From assembly GCA_963942565.1 (NCBI GenBank), contig OZ012694.1, positions 20,661,248 through 20,725,247 on the forward strand: a DNA stretch of 64,000 bases, read 5' to 3'. Below, one piece after another: positions 33,690 to 46,629 of the stretch. The translations under genes and the position numbers were made by a program. The notes under the pieces are model-generated. The model was given only the letters and a program-made list of their open reading frames with translations, was not told the DNA's origin and ran no database searches. Position 1 is the first letter of the stretch. Each line of letters begins with the position of its first letter. The stretch is from Maea johnstoni (lineage: Eukaryota; Annelida; Polychaeta; Spionida; Magelonidae).

Positions 33690-34790
33690 CTTGTTTATTC
33701 ACATTATGGAAATATCGTGGTAACAAAGTACAATGGACCAAGTGTGAAAGAGAGAATAAATTTGAATTTATTTTCACTCCCGTTTATCGGGGAGAGAAAA
33801 TATATTTGAATTTATTTTAACTCGCGTTTATTGGGGAGAGAAAATATATTCAAATGTATTTTCACTCCCGTTTATTGGCGAGAGAAAATATATTTAAACA
33901 TATTTTCTTTCCCCAATAAACGGGATTGAAAATATATCTAAATTTATTTTTTCCCCCAAAAATACGGTGATGAAAATAAATATTTAAATATTTTCTCTTT
34001 CACACTTGGTCCATCGTAACAGAGCGATATTTTGAGAAATATTTGAATGAATGCTGTTTGTCATGTTGATTTTGAATACTAGTATCCCCCTCATTTGAAA
34101 AAAAATACTCAATTTGAAGTTTTTTGGTCCATTCACATCTAGAGCATACGCATGTTATAACATTTATGGGAATATCTTAGTAACAAAACGATCTTTTGAG
34201 AAATATTTAAATGAAAGCTTTTTGTCAAGTTGATTTCAACTATTCCTCTCATTTGAAACAGATACTCGGACTGAAGAGTGTTCATAACTCCATTTACGTC
34301 TAGAGCATACACATGTTTTGACACTTACGGGGATATCTTGAAATCAAAGCGATCTTTTGAGAAATATTTGACTGTTAGGTTTTTGTCAAGTTGATTTCAA
34401 CTACATGTGCCATCCTCATTTGAAAAAAGATACTCGAATTGAAGAGGTTCTTTTAGTCCATTCACATCTAGAGCATACACGTTATGACGCTTACGGAAAT
34501 ATATTGGTAACAAAGCGATCTTTTGAGAAATATTTGAATGAAAGCTGTTTGTCAAATGTATTTTGATAATCCCACTCATTTGAAAAAATATACTCATTTT
34601 GAAGAGTTTTTCAGTCCATTCACATCTAGGGCATACTCTCGTTTTGACACTTATGAAAATATCTTGGAAACAAAGCGATCTTCTGAGGAATATTTGACTG
34701 AAAGCTGTTTGGCAAGCTGATTTCAACTATCCCCCCTAATTTGAAAAAAAAAGATAATCGAATTGAAGTTTTGTTCTTAGTTGTCAGACC
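33690..34790 (+). repeat. Tandem array, about 163-bp unit
   Basis: GCGATCTTTTGAGAAATATT recurs near 34023, 34189, 34350, 34517 and 34676, with TCCATTCACATCTAGAGCAT between. The first unit carries the MITE at 33729-34016. Confidence 0.82.
33729..34016. mobile_element. Palindromic MITE inserted in a tandem array
   Basis: Ends CAATGGACCAAGTGTGAAAG and, inverted, CGATGGACCAAGTGTGAAAG, about 25 bp of inverted repeat. The interior repeats CTCCCGTTTATTGGGGAGAG-like units. Flanks TAACAAAG (33721-33728) and TAACAGAG (34017-34024) are a worn 8-bp target duplication. The neighbouring array units show only one TAACAAAG before CGATCTTTTGAG, i.e. the empty site. Confidence 0.82.
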
Positions 34791-35810
34791 AGGTGCGCAT
34801 TTCAGAAGCGAACTATTTTAAAAGTCAATCAAGCTGCGAAACATCTACCTGTACCAGTCACGCATTCAAATTTAACGTGCATATAGGGAAATGTTTTGAT
34901 ATAAAGCGACGTCTTGTTAAAATCGCATGAACTTGAACGCGCGCGCTCTCTCAACATGCATAATCTTGTGAGCAGAATTATTTTCTAGATTATATTTCAA
35001 TTTTCTATCGAATTATAATTCATTAGTCTTTTTAACTTATTTATTCATCAACTGATTTTTTTTTATTCATTCGCGTATTTGATATTGATTGGTCGGATAG
35101 TAGTTCTTTTCGCAAGGGTGGGAAGGAATTAAACTTATCAAAAACCAAATCAAACTATGAGACAAAGAAATACAAATGATAAGTCGTTATTTTCGTAATT
35201 ATAATCAAAATCATTACATGTATCATAATTGCCATAAGTAATGTGTCTATAATGATCCAAAGACTATTACTTCAATTATGTAGCAGACACGTTTGAAATT
35301 TAATTTTTCACGCTTCAGAAAAGATATGTCAAATGAGCATCAATTTTGAAAGTTAAAAATTGAGTTCATTTTTCCACTTGCAAAGTTTGTGATAATTCAA
35401 AGTACGTTTATTTATCTATATAACGGAACATTTTCTGAACGAAAATTCGTTGACCTTGGCATGCAGATATATCAGCCGATGATAAACGTTTGTCCGACTG
35501 CCACTAACACTATACTCGAACGTTGCAAATTGATAATTCGTTGCATTTTAAATCCTCCAATAGAGAATGATTTTGATTGCCTAGTATGATTATCAACTGA
35601 GAGCCCGAATATTATTTTCGCCCATTTATGTATAGGGACCTCCCCGCCAATTATATGTTTCCGGAACCATGGCACTTTGAAAATTAACTATATAATTTAG
35701 CATACATTCACAAAATATTCCAAGGGGTTGTTTGTCAAAAGATAACTTCAAAGTGGTCAGGATTTCTTTTGCGTGCTTCTGAGACGAAAGGGTTTAGAAT
35801 CAAATACTTA

Positions 35811-36020
35811 CCGCTTATGCTGCTGGTGGCTAATTTTGCCAATACAAAATGATGCAAAAAGCTCAGTAAAGAATGACTGAAATCCTGGCACATGGGCATT
35901 CTTTCTCAGAGTACTGAATGAGAGCTATTTAATCAATACCAACATGACAGAGTTTAGATAGTTATAAAAAATCTTTGCGTCCTTGTGCTTTGGACGAAGG
36001 AAGCCTTAGTATTGGAAGGA
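35811..36020 (-). mobile_element. P2 MITE
   Basis: About 210 bp, CCGCTTATGCTGCTGGTGGC to AGTATTGGAAGGA with TTAA at 36021-36024; the left target is worn to TTAC. Confidence 0.72.
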
Positions 36021-36339
36021 TTAAATTGTAATTTCTCTTTCTAAGTATACCATGTATGATAATCATATTGACGCAGAGGCGCCAGACGTGGTTATAGATG
36101 TTTGGATTCATAGGGCAATAACCTTTTGGTAATATACCGAATCAATACATGCTCTTTACTTCCGTTGTATATGTATTTCTCCATCTCTGGAGGTTTGTAT
36201 AATGAATAAATAAATAATATGCCGTACCCTGACGGACCTAACCCGGTGTCCTCAATGCACTTGCCTGGTTCTCAGGCTGAGTTAGGTTTAATGTCATGCC
36301 GCCACGAGTACAGGTTAGGCCGGTGGGATGTCTCTCTCA

Positions 36340-36538
36340 GCCTATAGATGGCAGCAGTTTTTCAGACGTTGCAGTTTGAAAAGTTTACAGACTACAGCTC
36401 AAGTGTGTCCCCCCTTGAGGATTTATTCAGAACTAATCATAGAGCGATGTCAACTCAGGTTATATCTTGTGTTTGGTCATCTAAGGTTAGATTAGTGAGA
36501 CTATACTAGTAAGGAAAAGGTAGGATAACACCAGAGAA
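36340..36538 (+). repeat. Duplicated block A (first copy)
   Basis: 199 bp from GCCTATAGATGGCAGCAG to AACACCAGAGAA, apparently identical to 36859-37057 (offset 519). Confidence 0.9.
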
Positions 36539-36545
36539 TTTGTGG

Positions 36546-36858
36546 ATACAATGAATGGATGGCCAGGAATGACATCATAACCAGAGGGAAGAAAATCTGA
36601 AAAAATAACAGTCGGAACTCCAACATCGGAGAAATCCTTGGAGAGGAGTCCAGTCAAAGGTTGATCTCGGAGTTATAATTAGGAAAGACATAAGTTAGAC
36701 TTAAGGATGAGACCTTTAATATTAGCTTTTGAGAGGTTAACAATAATTCACAAAATAATCAAAAAATTGCTTGATTCCATTTTTTTCCAGAAGTGATTCT
36801 GAGATATGCTATTTTTCAAGAAACTACTAACAAATAGTTTTATATAATACTAATTTTT
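36546..36858 (+). repeat. Duplicated block B (first copy)
   Basis: 313 bp from ATACAATGAATGGATGG to ATACTAATTTTT, apparently identical to 39087-39399 (offset 2541). It lies between the two copies of block A. Confidence 0.9.
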
Positions 36859-37057
36859 GCCTATAGATGGCAGCAGTTTTTCAGACGTTGCAGTTTGAAA
36901 AGTTTACAGACTACAGCTCAAGTGTGTCCCCCCTTGAGGATTTATTCAGAACTAATCATAGAGCGATGTCAACTCAGGTTATATCTTGTGTTTGGTCATC
37001 TAAGGTTAGATTAGTGAGACTATACTAGTAAGGAAAAGGTAGGATAACACCAGAGAA
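36859..37057 (+). repeat. Duplicated block A (second copy)
   Basis: Identical by eye to 36340-36538. The flanks diverge at once on both sides. Confidence 0.9.
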
Positions 37058-37563
37058 ATACTACTCCCAGGATAACACAAACTTGTACTACCAAGTCTAT
37101 CATTACGCATCTACTGTCATACGTATTTTTCTGTCTTAATTTTTTCTTTTACCACTCACAATAGCCATACTACTTTCGGAATTAAAATAACTATCGGACA
37201 TTTTTTGAAAGGCAACAACTCTATTTACAAGTGCGCACAGTGGCCAAATTGATTTTTATAGGCAAAAGCATATTTGGGGTTATGATTTGAAGGAGAAATC
37301 ATTAAGGAAACATTACAACAACTTTCTTTGAAATATAAAGTAAATTCATTCTTAATTTCGAAATTATTGTCAATAGTATCAAAGATCCAGACAACAGTTT
37401 CAGGAGTAACTCTTAAGCAGTTAGCGAATTGAATTTTGTCAAAGCTTTTGCTTCATTCCAATTTTCTCCCAATTGCAATTCATTTAATGATATTAGCTGA
37501 TAAATATACTGGTCTATGAAATTAGCCAAAGACGATTGTGTACATGAGAGTGATTTGTATATT

Positions 37564-37900
37564 GGCCACCAGGGGAAGTAAATAAGTATTGTATATACTA
37601 AGAAATTAACCACAGAATAGAATTTGTGGACATGTCCCATAGGAGCAAATGGTTTGCATTTTGGCCACCTAGTAATGACATAATGATTAATTAGTTATTT
37701 TGACCACCAGGGGGAGTAAATGAGTAGTATCTATATTGACCACCAGGGGAGTCAATGAGCTATGTAAATATTACAGGTGGAGCAAATGAGTTATGTGTAT
37801 GTGAACCACTGAGGGGGGGGGTATTCAAGTAAAAGTCATTATTGAATACCAAAGGGAGTAACTGAGTAGTTCTTATATTGGCCACCAGGGGAAGTAAATG
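37564..37900 (+). promoter_or_regulatory. Cluster of CTCF-like CCACCAGGGG motifs
   Basis: GGCCACCAGGGGAAGTAAAT at 37564, a worn copy at 37663, GACCACCAGGGGGAGTAAAT at 37702, GACCACCAGGGGAG at 37738, a worn copy near 37804 and GGCCACCAGGGGAAGTAAAT at 37880. All are in the same orientation. CCACCAGGGGG matches the core of the bilaterian CTCF motif (CCASYAGRKGGC), but the 3' GC is replaced by AG. Binding is inferred, not shown; a plain tandem repeat is possible. Confidence 0.4.
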
Positions 37901-39086
37901 AAAACAGAGACAGCAGAGTTTATTCTACAAAGCACTGTATTTGAAGAGTGCACAGATTCCGACGAATCTAAGGACAAGGTGTCGTCATATCATATCATGG
38001 CATATATACGATTGTCTTAGACAAAGCTTTGAGGTTTCTTTACTCAATTCTACTCACAACCTCAACTGAAGAACCAAAACACATGTTGCCATAGCAACAC
38101 TTTCTTATGAGACATAAATCACATCTTATGTCAAGAAATCATCAGCTCAATTTCATTAACCATGCAGTTTATTCAAGCCAGGACCATTGGACAAGTTCAT
38201 AACAAGTAATAATTAAATGTCGTTAGCGCCACCTATATGTAAATCCTTACATAAAAATCTGGATCAAGATATGTGTGAAGGTTCAGTAAGAAACAAATTC
38301 ATCTCGTTAAAAAAACACAGGAAGTGATGTCTCCATAGCAAAGAAATCGACTGCATTCTTGAAATGAGGCTCCGTAACCTAGGCAGGAGATATGCTTATC
38401 AATTCAGCCTTGGACTTCAATGGTTGCTATCAATCACAACTCATCAGACTCCATTCAGATCTTGAGCATTCTTGTCAGAGAAACTACCTCCCAGGGTGGG
38501 AGGACTTTCGTTACTAGAGACTGGATACAAATACTACATTTAAAATATAGAAATGAACAAGCCAGATTTATGCTGACCATGACTTTGAGTTCAGCCATTA
38601 CGATGCCTTGATTTATCTAAACAATAAAGCCAAAGAGAAGATATAGGATTTCAGGCGATTGACCCATATATTTAAGTTGTTCTTTTATATTTAAATCACT
38701 GGTAGGCAAATTGAATTCATGGTATAATGTTATCTATCTGAAGGAGCGGATGAGGGTATAACTAATACCCTGTTTTTGACAGGTATAAGATACGCAGTGT
38801 GGTAGGCTAAGATCTTACTAGTCCTATAATAAAATACCAAGTAAACAAGAAATTCATAACAGAAACACACCTCAAATGTACTCAATGGTGACATCACTTC
38901 CTTTAAGTGGCGCCACCTTTTGGACACCACCCTTAACTAGATAGCCCAGATATATTCTACTTCCCCCCAATTCATCCACTCTCTGATTTCCTATCAACAA
39001 AAGAACAATAATAAGGTGGATTGGTGTTCCCTTCCCTTCCGCAACTTCTGGACAGTTCTTAATTTTTTATCACAGTCTCATCCATA

Positions 39087-39399
39087 ATACAATGAATGGA
39101 TGGCCAGGAATGACATCATAACCAGAGGGAAGAAAATCTGAAAAAATAACAGTCGGAACTCCAACATCGGAGAAATCCTTGGAGAGGAGTCCAGTCAAAG
39201 GTTGATCTCGGAGTTATAATTAGGAAAGACATAAGTTAGACTTAAGGATGAGACCTTTAATATTAGCTTTTGAGAGGTTAACAATAATTCACAAAATAAT
39301 CAAAAAATTGCTTGATTCCATTTTTTTCCAGAAGTGATTCTGAGATATGCTATTTTTCAAGAAACTACTAACAAATAGTTTTATATAATACTAATTTTT
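39087..39399 (+). repeat. Duplicated block B (second copy)
   Basis: Identical by eye to 36546-36858. The flanks are unrelated. Confidence 0.9.
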
Positions 39400-39620
39400 T
39401 CAAAATATGATTTTTGCAATTATTTCTGAGAGCAGAAATGGGATAATTTGTATATAAAATTCTAGGCCCTCTGGTTATGTTGTGACACTGCGCACCCAGC
39501 CACAGACCTTAATATAATGAGAGCAACGCCCATGGTGGAATAGGACTATTCCATAATATAGTTATCTTGTGAAAGGGCAAGTTCTTAAAACAGTTTCTAA
39601 CAAAGGTGAGTGTTTGCTTT

Positions 39621-39863
<243 letters not shown>

Positions 39864-41126
39864 CACATACACATACATACACAACCACATTTAGGCATAC
39901 GCTGTATACACTGATAGGCATTGTAAACAAGACAGCAATCTCTTGTGCAAGTGCTGTCAATTTTTTTGCAATAAATGGTAAAGATTAAATGATTTATTTG
40001 CAGTGATTATAACAATATGCAATCAGGTTTTTGTAAGACAAAATAAGAAATCAGGCAGCACCTCAAAAACTATGATTGGATGGTCTGTGGCAATTTGCTG
40101 TTAATGACTTTACCCTCTTTTTAGCAGATGAACAAACAAAAACAAACAAAAGAAAAAAAACTGATCATCTTCAGTTCACACTCCATCCAAGATTCAGACT
40201 TATAAGTTGGCTTTGGAGCTAGCACAACTATGAAGGAAACTTCACCACTGTTAAAGCAATTCTACAGCATAACAATCGTACCATTCAGCCCCCTAGTGTC
40301 ACAGTGTGGTACTTAGAACAGACCACTCTTCCGTAAAGTCAACAGATTCATGCTAACGCCTGTCAGGGGATATTTCATAGAACTGGACTTAGAATACAAT
40401 TTTGTCCCGCTACCAATCAGAATGTTGCTTTCATGATCTAGAGAGATGTAAGCTAGCACCCGATTGGTCAAGCCTCAGACTTGCTACAAGCCTTATTATA
40501 TATTCATGAAATACTCATATGCCTGACAACTTTGGGAATATTTACTAAACAAGGGGTAAATTTTAATTTCTTTACTGGAGCTTAATGTCAAGGATTCAAA
40601 ATTTACCCAATTCAAAATGGCATTTTAGATATTATTGTTTCATACCATTGGGTGACTATAAGTAGGACTTATTTAACCCATTCTTATCAAACAATTGCAG
40701 TCCAAGAAAGCCTGATTATTCGAGAGACATCTCTTTACTAAGAGCTTCTCTTGAAAGGTACTTGAGGGAAAAATATTCGGAAACGTAATGAAGAACTATT
40801 CTTGAAATATTTTTGAGAATTTGATGAGCTTTATTCCCGAGTCATTGTCAAAAGCATCGTAGATTGAGAGAAGCTCTTTCGAGGGGACGTTAGGCATGAA
40901 AGGGTTATTAGGGGGAACGGTACAACAACACACAAATGATCCCGTCAACATCAGCTCTTTGGCACCTCAAAGGTTCTCACCACCACACTCCATCAGTTCT
41001 CACCATACTCCTTCGTTACCTTACGCATACAATCAACTTGAAAACAATGACGTAAGAATGCCAACAGGATCAAAGTTCTTATTACATCACTCAAACTACC
41101 CAGGGATTGACATTAAGGCTTCCATA

Positions 41127-41202
41127 TAGATAATCCGCTCTGATATAGATAATCCGCTCTGATATAGATAATCCGCTCTGATATAGATAATCCACTCTGA
41201 AC
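41127..41202 (+). repeat. Four-copy 19-bp tandem repeat
   Basis: ATAGATAATCCGCTCTGAT repeated four times, the last with one change (CCACTCTGA). Confidence 0.9.
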
Positions 41203-41838
41203 GTGAATATGGATTTTTGCTGATCAGACAAAATTTCATGGATGCCTCGAGTCAACCCTTACTGTTGAAGCTATCCATCAACCTGGGAAACATTTGAGGA
41301 TGCGATTTTGCTCCTATGCTGGTTATGTATTTGGACATTCCAAATAATTCTTCCTTGTCCAATAAATTTGTTTATTTGTCCCTAACAACGGGCGAGCCTT
41401 AATGTCAAGCCATGGTAGCGATACTCAACAGCATTCGTGATCAGTTAAGGCAAGTATATGTACACTATTTTTTTGAATCATTTCCAAGAGCAATTCCTGG
41501 AAGTTGCTACTGGAAAGAAAAGGCCATACGATTTCCAGGATCAGTTTTTCCATGTATGCAAAATATATTTCCTTGACTGTGACGGTTTCTTCAACTACCA
41601 AGATTGATCGTTCACACGGGCCATTTGTGAATCACCCTCGAACTCTCGTTTCCTCAAGGCACTGTCGAGCAAGTGCCCCCACAAGGGCCACTCTTTTGTT
41701 TACGCGTTAGCGTGAGCTTTGCACACATTAGAGCAGGAGAGTGGGTGCGCTAAAGCCATGGACAATCTCAGCCACCTGTCAGTAAATTTACCCTTCAAAA
41801 TTATATACAAATGTGTACAGCTACCTCTGGAGCGGCAT

Positions 41839-41973
41839 GTGGCGCCACCTGGAGCTGCTTGTGGCGCCACCTAGGAGCTACTTGTGGTGACCAATGGATG
41901 GTGCTTGTGGCGCCACCTGGAGCTGTTTGTGGCGCCACTTGCCATGACCAATGGATGCTGCTTGTGGCGCCAC
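41839..41973. repeat. Five palindromes GTGGCGCCAC in 135 bp
   Basis: Perfect 10-bp palindromes at 41839, 41861, 41907, 41929 and 41964 in imperfect repeats with CTGGAGCTG and GACCAATGGATG. A sixth stands alone at 38907. Confidence 0.85.
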
Positions 41974-43908
41974 CTACAGCTACCCGTGGTGAACTCGAGA
42001 GGCAGATTATACAATACACTAGCGATTATTGACTGAAAATTTGCATTTTATGCAAATCCTTAAGCACCGGTCTTAAACACTGAGCTATAAAGCACCAACA
42101 ACTACTACTGAAGGCCAGAGGGTAGGCCTGAAAACAGAATAGAAAAGTCAATAGAAAATGAAGACCCTTTCAAGGGCTTTAAACAGAACTTTAACTACAG
42201 AACATAACACCCATCATCTCTAGAGGAATTCAAGGAGCTCCCCTTTCAAGGAAAAGGGGAAAAATTAATCTTTTTGTGTATGATGAGGCCAGGAACAACC
42301 TGACACATTCAGAGAAATCTTCCTCACAAAAGTATGTTTTGGAAATACTTGAGTGATGTTAATCAGAATATATGCATACATTTATGCTTTCTCAGTTATC
42401 TAAAGAAATAGCACAGCTGCAGACTAAATATTTCAAAAGAATTGAGCAGGTGAGGTCTTCAGAAATGTTTGTATTTATGGTATTTAGAAAAGAACAATAA
42501 CTCGTATCAATGCTGCCAGTATTTCTTCTAATCCTTTCGAAATTATCTTGAATGCCCATAGAGATGATTGGTTGATTAAGGTCATTATGCTGAAATTAAA
42601 GCCCTGTTCATTTTGATTTGTAACCTACAAAGTAAAATTGACTACCGATTGGCCGCGGCCGTTACATACAGCCCGGTATAAGGTATGGCTGCCTATCTTT
42701 GCCTAGCAATAAATTAAAACGTGCACAAAATACCCTATGTTTATATAAAGCCTTCTCTGCTGCACAGCGCTGACATTGTCCACGGGCATGGATAACTCCC
42801 AAAGCCACCAGTAGAGGTCTCTGCCTGTACTGGGCAATCCAAACCCCTGAGAGAGGGGACCCATCTCAGTCACCTTACAATAATAAAATGTTAGTTATAC
42901 AAACATAAACCGTCTTGTGTCTAACAACAAGAACACCTTGATTTAATATCTACAATAATGATTCAACATACAATGGACTTTTTATTTTTTCTAGCGCGCC
43001 ATTGTTCGCATGACCACCGACCACTCCGTCTCTTTTTACCCTTTCGTATCAACACAGAAACTGCTTACATTGACAACTCTCAAAGTCTAGTTCATAATAT
43101 GGCCACCAGGTGTCCAAGAATTTGTCCATCGACACCACCTCGAAGTTCCACTGAGAGTGATCTATTTCTACTAAGGATTACAGTGGGAGAGAAATCTGAC
43201 TGTAAGTATTCTAGTACATAGCACATAGTTATAATAGTTCACCCATTAACTTACAGCACAGACACAAACCAAAAATAGTGACTACAACACACACCAGGGG
43301 GAGTAAAAGCCGGCACAAATGGAAAAGTGATTCAGACAAGGAAAAAGTCAACCTGCTTATAAAGGTATGAATACATCCAATCCAGTCACATCTGGATTAC
43401 ACAGCTGGTCTGAGAGAGACTGAATCATCGTGATAACTCGCAGATAAGCAGGTTCAAGTGCTCTAAAAACCTCAATCCTCCCCAACTCTGGTACGAGATT
43501 ATAGCATACGTTTTATTTTTGCAAAAAAAGAGAATTTTTGCAATTTATTGCACTTGAGAATTTTCAGTTATAATTTTTTGGTTATTTCCACTTTTCATTT
43601 AAAATATGCCTAACTTTGTCTTTCATTTCAGCACTCAGCAAATGAAAGGATTAAGGTTTGAAACGCACTTTCTACCATTCTTTACTTATTAATCACTCAT
43701 GGATATGCCTCAATCTTAGAATGCAATTAGATATGCTGGAAAACTCATTAAGATATGTTCAAGCTGCCAAAAGACATAGTGGTGACTTCAGGACTTTTTC
43801 ACTTTTGTCAAAACCAAAATAACTATCAATACAGTTTGATGTAGGCATGCAATTAAAGATTATCAAGATTATAAAAGATGAATACATATCAAAATACATG
43901 TGTGTGCG

Positions 43909-44012
<104 letters not shown>

Positions 44013-45854
44013 TTTAGGAGTGTGTTGACCTAGTTTAGTGACCTTGATGAAGGTCACAGGAAGAACTTGGATACAATCAGATGAAAACATTGAGTCTTGT
44101 CCTCTAATTCACTTGTCAGATAATAAAAGGTTTAGAAAGTCAAAAAGGAATGTGAGGCAATGTAGCTTCAAAGAATTCTCACAAATACGCAAATATTGCC
44201 TATCTTCTGAAGCAAAAATGAAGAAAAATGTAAAAGGATAAACTCCTCTGTTTACAAACATCTTGTTCGACTGTTATTAATGTTAGCCTTCGGTTAGAAA
44301 TTATATCCTAAGATTTTGATTTGGAAGATGATTGTACTTTGAGTCGGCCATTTTGTACACTCAGACTGCTATTGGGACGTCGGAATGGAGAAGAAGTTGA
44401 AGCTGCATTCATTCCCCAAGTGCTTTTTTCCTCTTTAAAAAATGTACCTTTTTAAAAGAAAATTTGTAAACTTTGGCTCCTATCGTAAAGGAGATTGTAA
44501 GGGAGAAGTTCAAGCTGCATTCATCCCCAAATCCTTTTTTCCTCTTCAAAAAAAACGTACATTCTAAAACGAACATTTAGCCTTTTTTTACGATGACAAT
44601 TGATTTGGGGATCCTGCTTAATCCTGTTGTAGCCGCAAAGCGTAGATTATTTTCCCGATCAAAATGGTGTGTGCCGCATTACAGAGAGGTGGCACCAAGG
44701 CCCAACCACTATCCTCTTTTCCTAAAACAAAACACAAAGATAAGATCACAATCACAGGAAGGCGACGGCATCGAAAACAAAGCCCAACTTCCTGCTAGTA
44801 CTAGTACCCATTTTTTTCATTGCTTGGGCGGCAAAACTGAGTCTGCTGTAAATGCAGCGGGATGATTGCTATCTTCCATCTTCGTCGTCGTCGTCGTCAT
44901 CATCATCGTCATTTTCCTCGAGGGCTGCAGGACGCCATAACAGTCAGTAACAATGTCACAATCAAAAACATAGCTATTTACAGCTGGGTGAATGTACACC
45001 CAGAAACAAGAAACATCCTTTCTTAGTCGTTGTTGGCTCCTTCACAAGAACTAGCCATACGTATATATATATATATGTATACATATATATACACCCATTT
45101 CATCTCTATGAAATGAGTGGATCAGCGCCTTATACTTAAACATATGAGAAAAAGTCATACTCCTCTACTCCTTTTTTTCTTGCTGTGATTTTTTTTTACA
45201 AAACTATTGTGACTCACGAGGAAATGGCTGCCATTGAAGGCGGTAAAGTTTCCCGACGTTACCGTGGAAACGGTGCCTGCTGCTTTTTTGGAGAAGAGGA
45301 TTCGGAGCTCACCGTTCTGCGGCGAACTTCCTCCGCTTGTAAGATATACTTTTTTTTCCTCCTACTATACACTAGAGGAGGTGTGTGGTATAATATGGTC
45401 TACAGTACCAAGAACATTGATTCTAAGAATGGCAGTGATTAATCCAAAATCCAATGAGAAAATCAGTGATGTACCAACCACTCACTACACAAAGAACATC
45501 ATGCTAGTTCCACAAACACCACCACAGTTCCACCTAGGTTATTATCAGAACAACAGAAGACTCCCCTCCTCCTATAGTCCACCGCCGCGGAACTACGCGA
45601 ATATAGTATGTCTAGTCACCACTAGGGGAGCTCATACTCGTCCACTCAACTTGAAAATCGAAGGAGTGCCAGCGTTCATTTTAACTCCATCCCGTCCGTC
45701 ATAATCATAACTGCCTTCATTTGAATTCCATTCTCTTCTTCCATGTAGTGAAAGAAAAAAGATGATTTAGAAACTATTCCAAACTATGTCCAGAAAAAGC
45801 ACGGAGCCCCTATATATCTTCAGTGGCAGCCCGCCTGTCCGGCGGCGCGATTGT

Positions 45855-46629
45855 CTATGGCTTGGCGTCCTTCAGGTCCAGTACCTCCTGCATGAGAGGC
45901 TGGATGCCCTCTGGGTTGACCTTGAGGAGGACCTGTGAGTGCTCCTCGTTTAGGTTGCGTATATCGACCAGTTTCATGAGGAGCTTGGGGTACATGGCCC
46001 GCGCTTGAGCGTAGGGGTACGCAGACTCTAGATGGTGCTTGAGGAGCATGGAGTACTTCTCCTGCTCGTAGCACACCTGATTTTTGTCTATGAGATTTGG
46101 CCGATCGGGAGAGAAAAGGGAAATCACCAGCAGGAGGATAAGGGTCGTTTGATCGGCTCGCAAGTCCACTGCTAAATGCCGCACAAATTTCATATGGTCT
46201 TCGAAGAGACCGCCCTCCGCTGCCGCTAGCTGTTCCGTCGTCATCGTCATAGTATCTACATTGTCACCGGGCTCCAAGAACTGCTGCTTCTCGCGATCGT
46301 ACGAAAGCACTGAGCGTAAGATTAGTAATTCAATGCTACCGCCTTTAAGTAAAGATATCTGGTCGCTCTGCGGCATGAGCTTAAACGACTTGATTTTTTT
46401 GGCCATGTCGATCACGCGTCGCACGCTCACTTCGGCAATGTTCACTAGGTCGCCCATTCCGGCGGCCTGGTCTCGGGGAGGGTCCTTGTCCACTTTTATG
46501 GCCAGGGACGCCTGGTAGGCCTCGTGGACCTCCCCCACAAGAACCAGCTCCTCTTGACTCAGCGTTCTCGTCTGCGAGCTGGGCTCGTCGCTGTAGAAGA
46601 CGCCCTGTCTCTCCAGCTCGCGTATCAGC
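45855..46629 (-). CDS. Nuclear receptor ligand-binding-domain exon
   Basis: Acceptor TACTTTCAG before 46629; TAG at 45857-45855. 257 codons in one exon. Helix 3-5 signature VIDMAKKIKSFKLMPQSDQI then SLLKGGSIELLILRSVLSYD; later SLFSPDRPNLIDKNQV, YSMLLKHHLESAYPYAQAR and LMKLVDIRNLNEEHSQ; helix 12 region PLMQEVLDL. All correspond to HR96/NR1J. GC-rich compared with its introns. Confidence 0.94.

Noticed and set aside
45234-45704. 156-codon plus-strand open frame
   Set aside because: No family resemblance, no splice or start context, and it lies antisense in the likely 3' UTR of the nuclear receptor.
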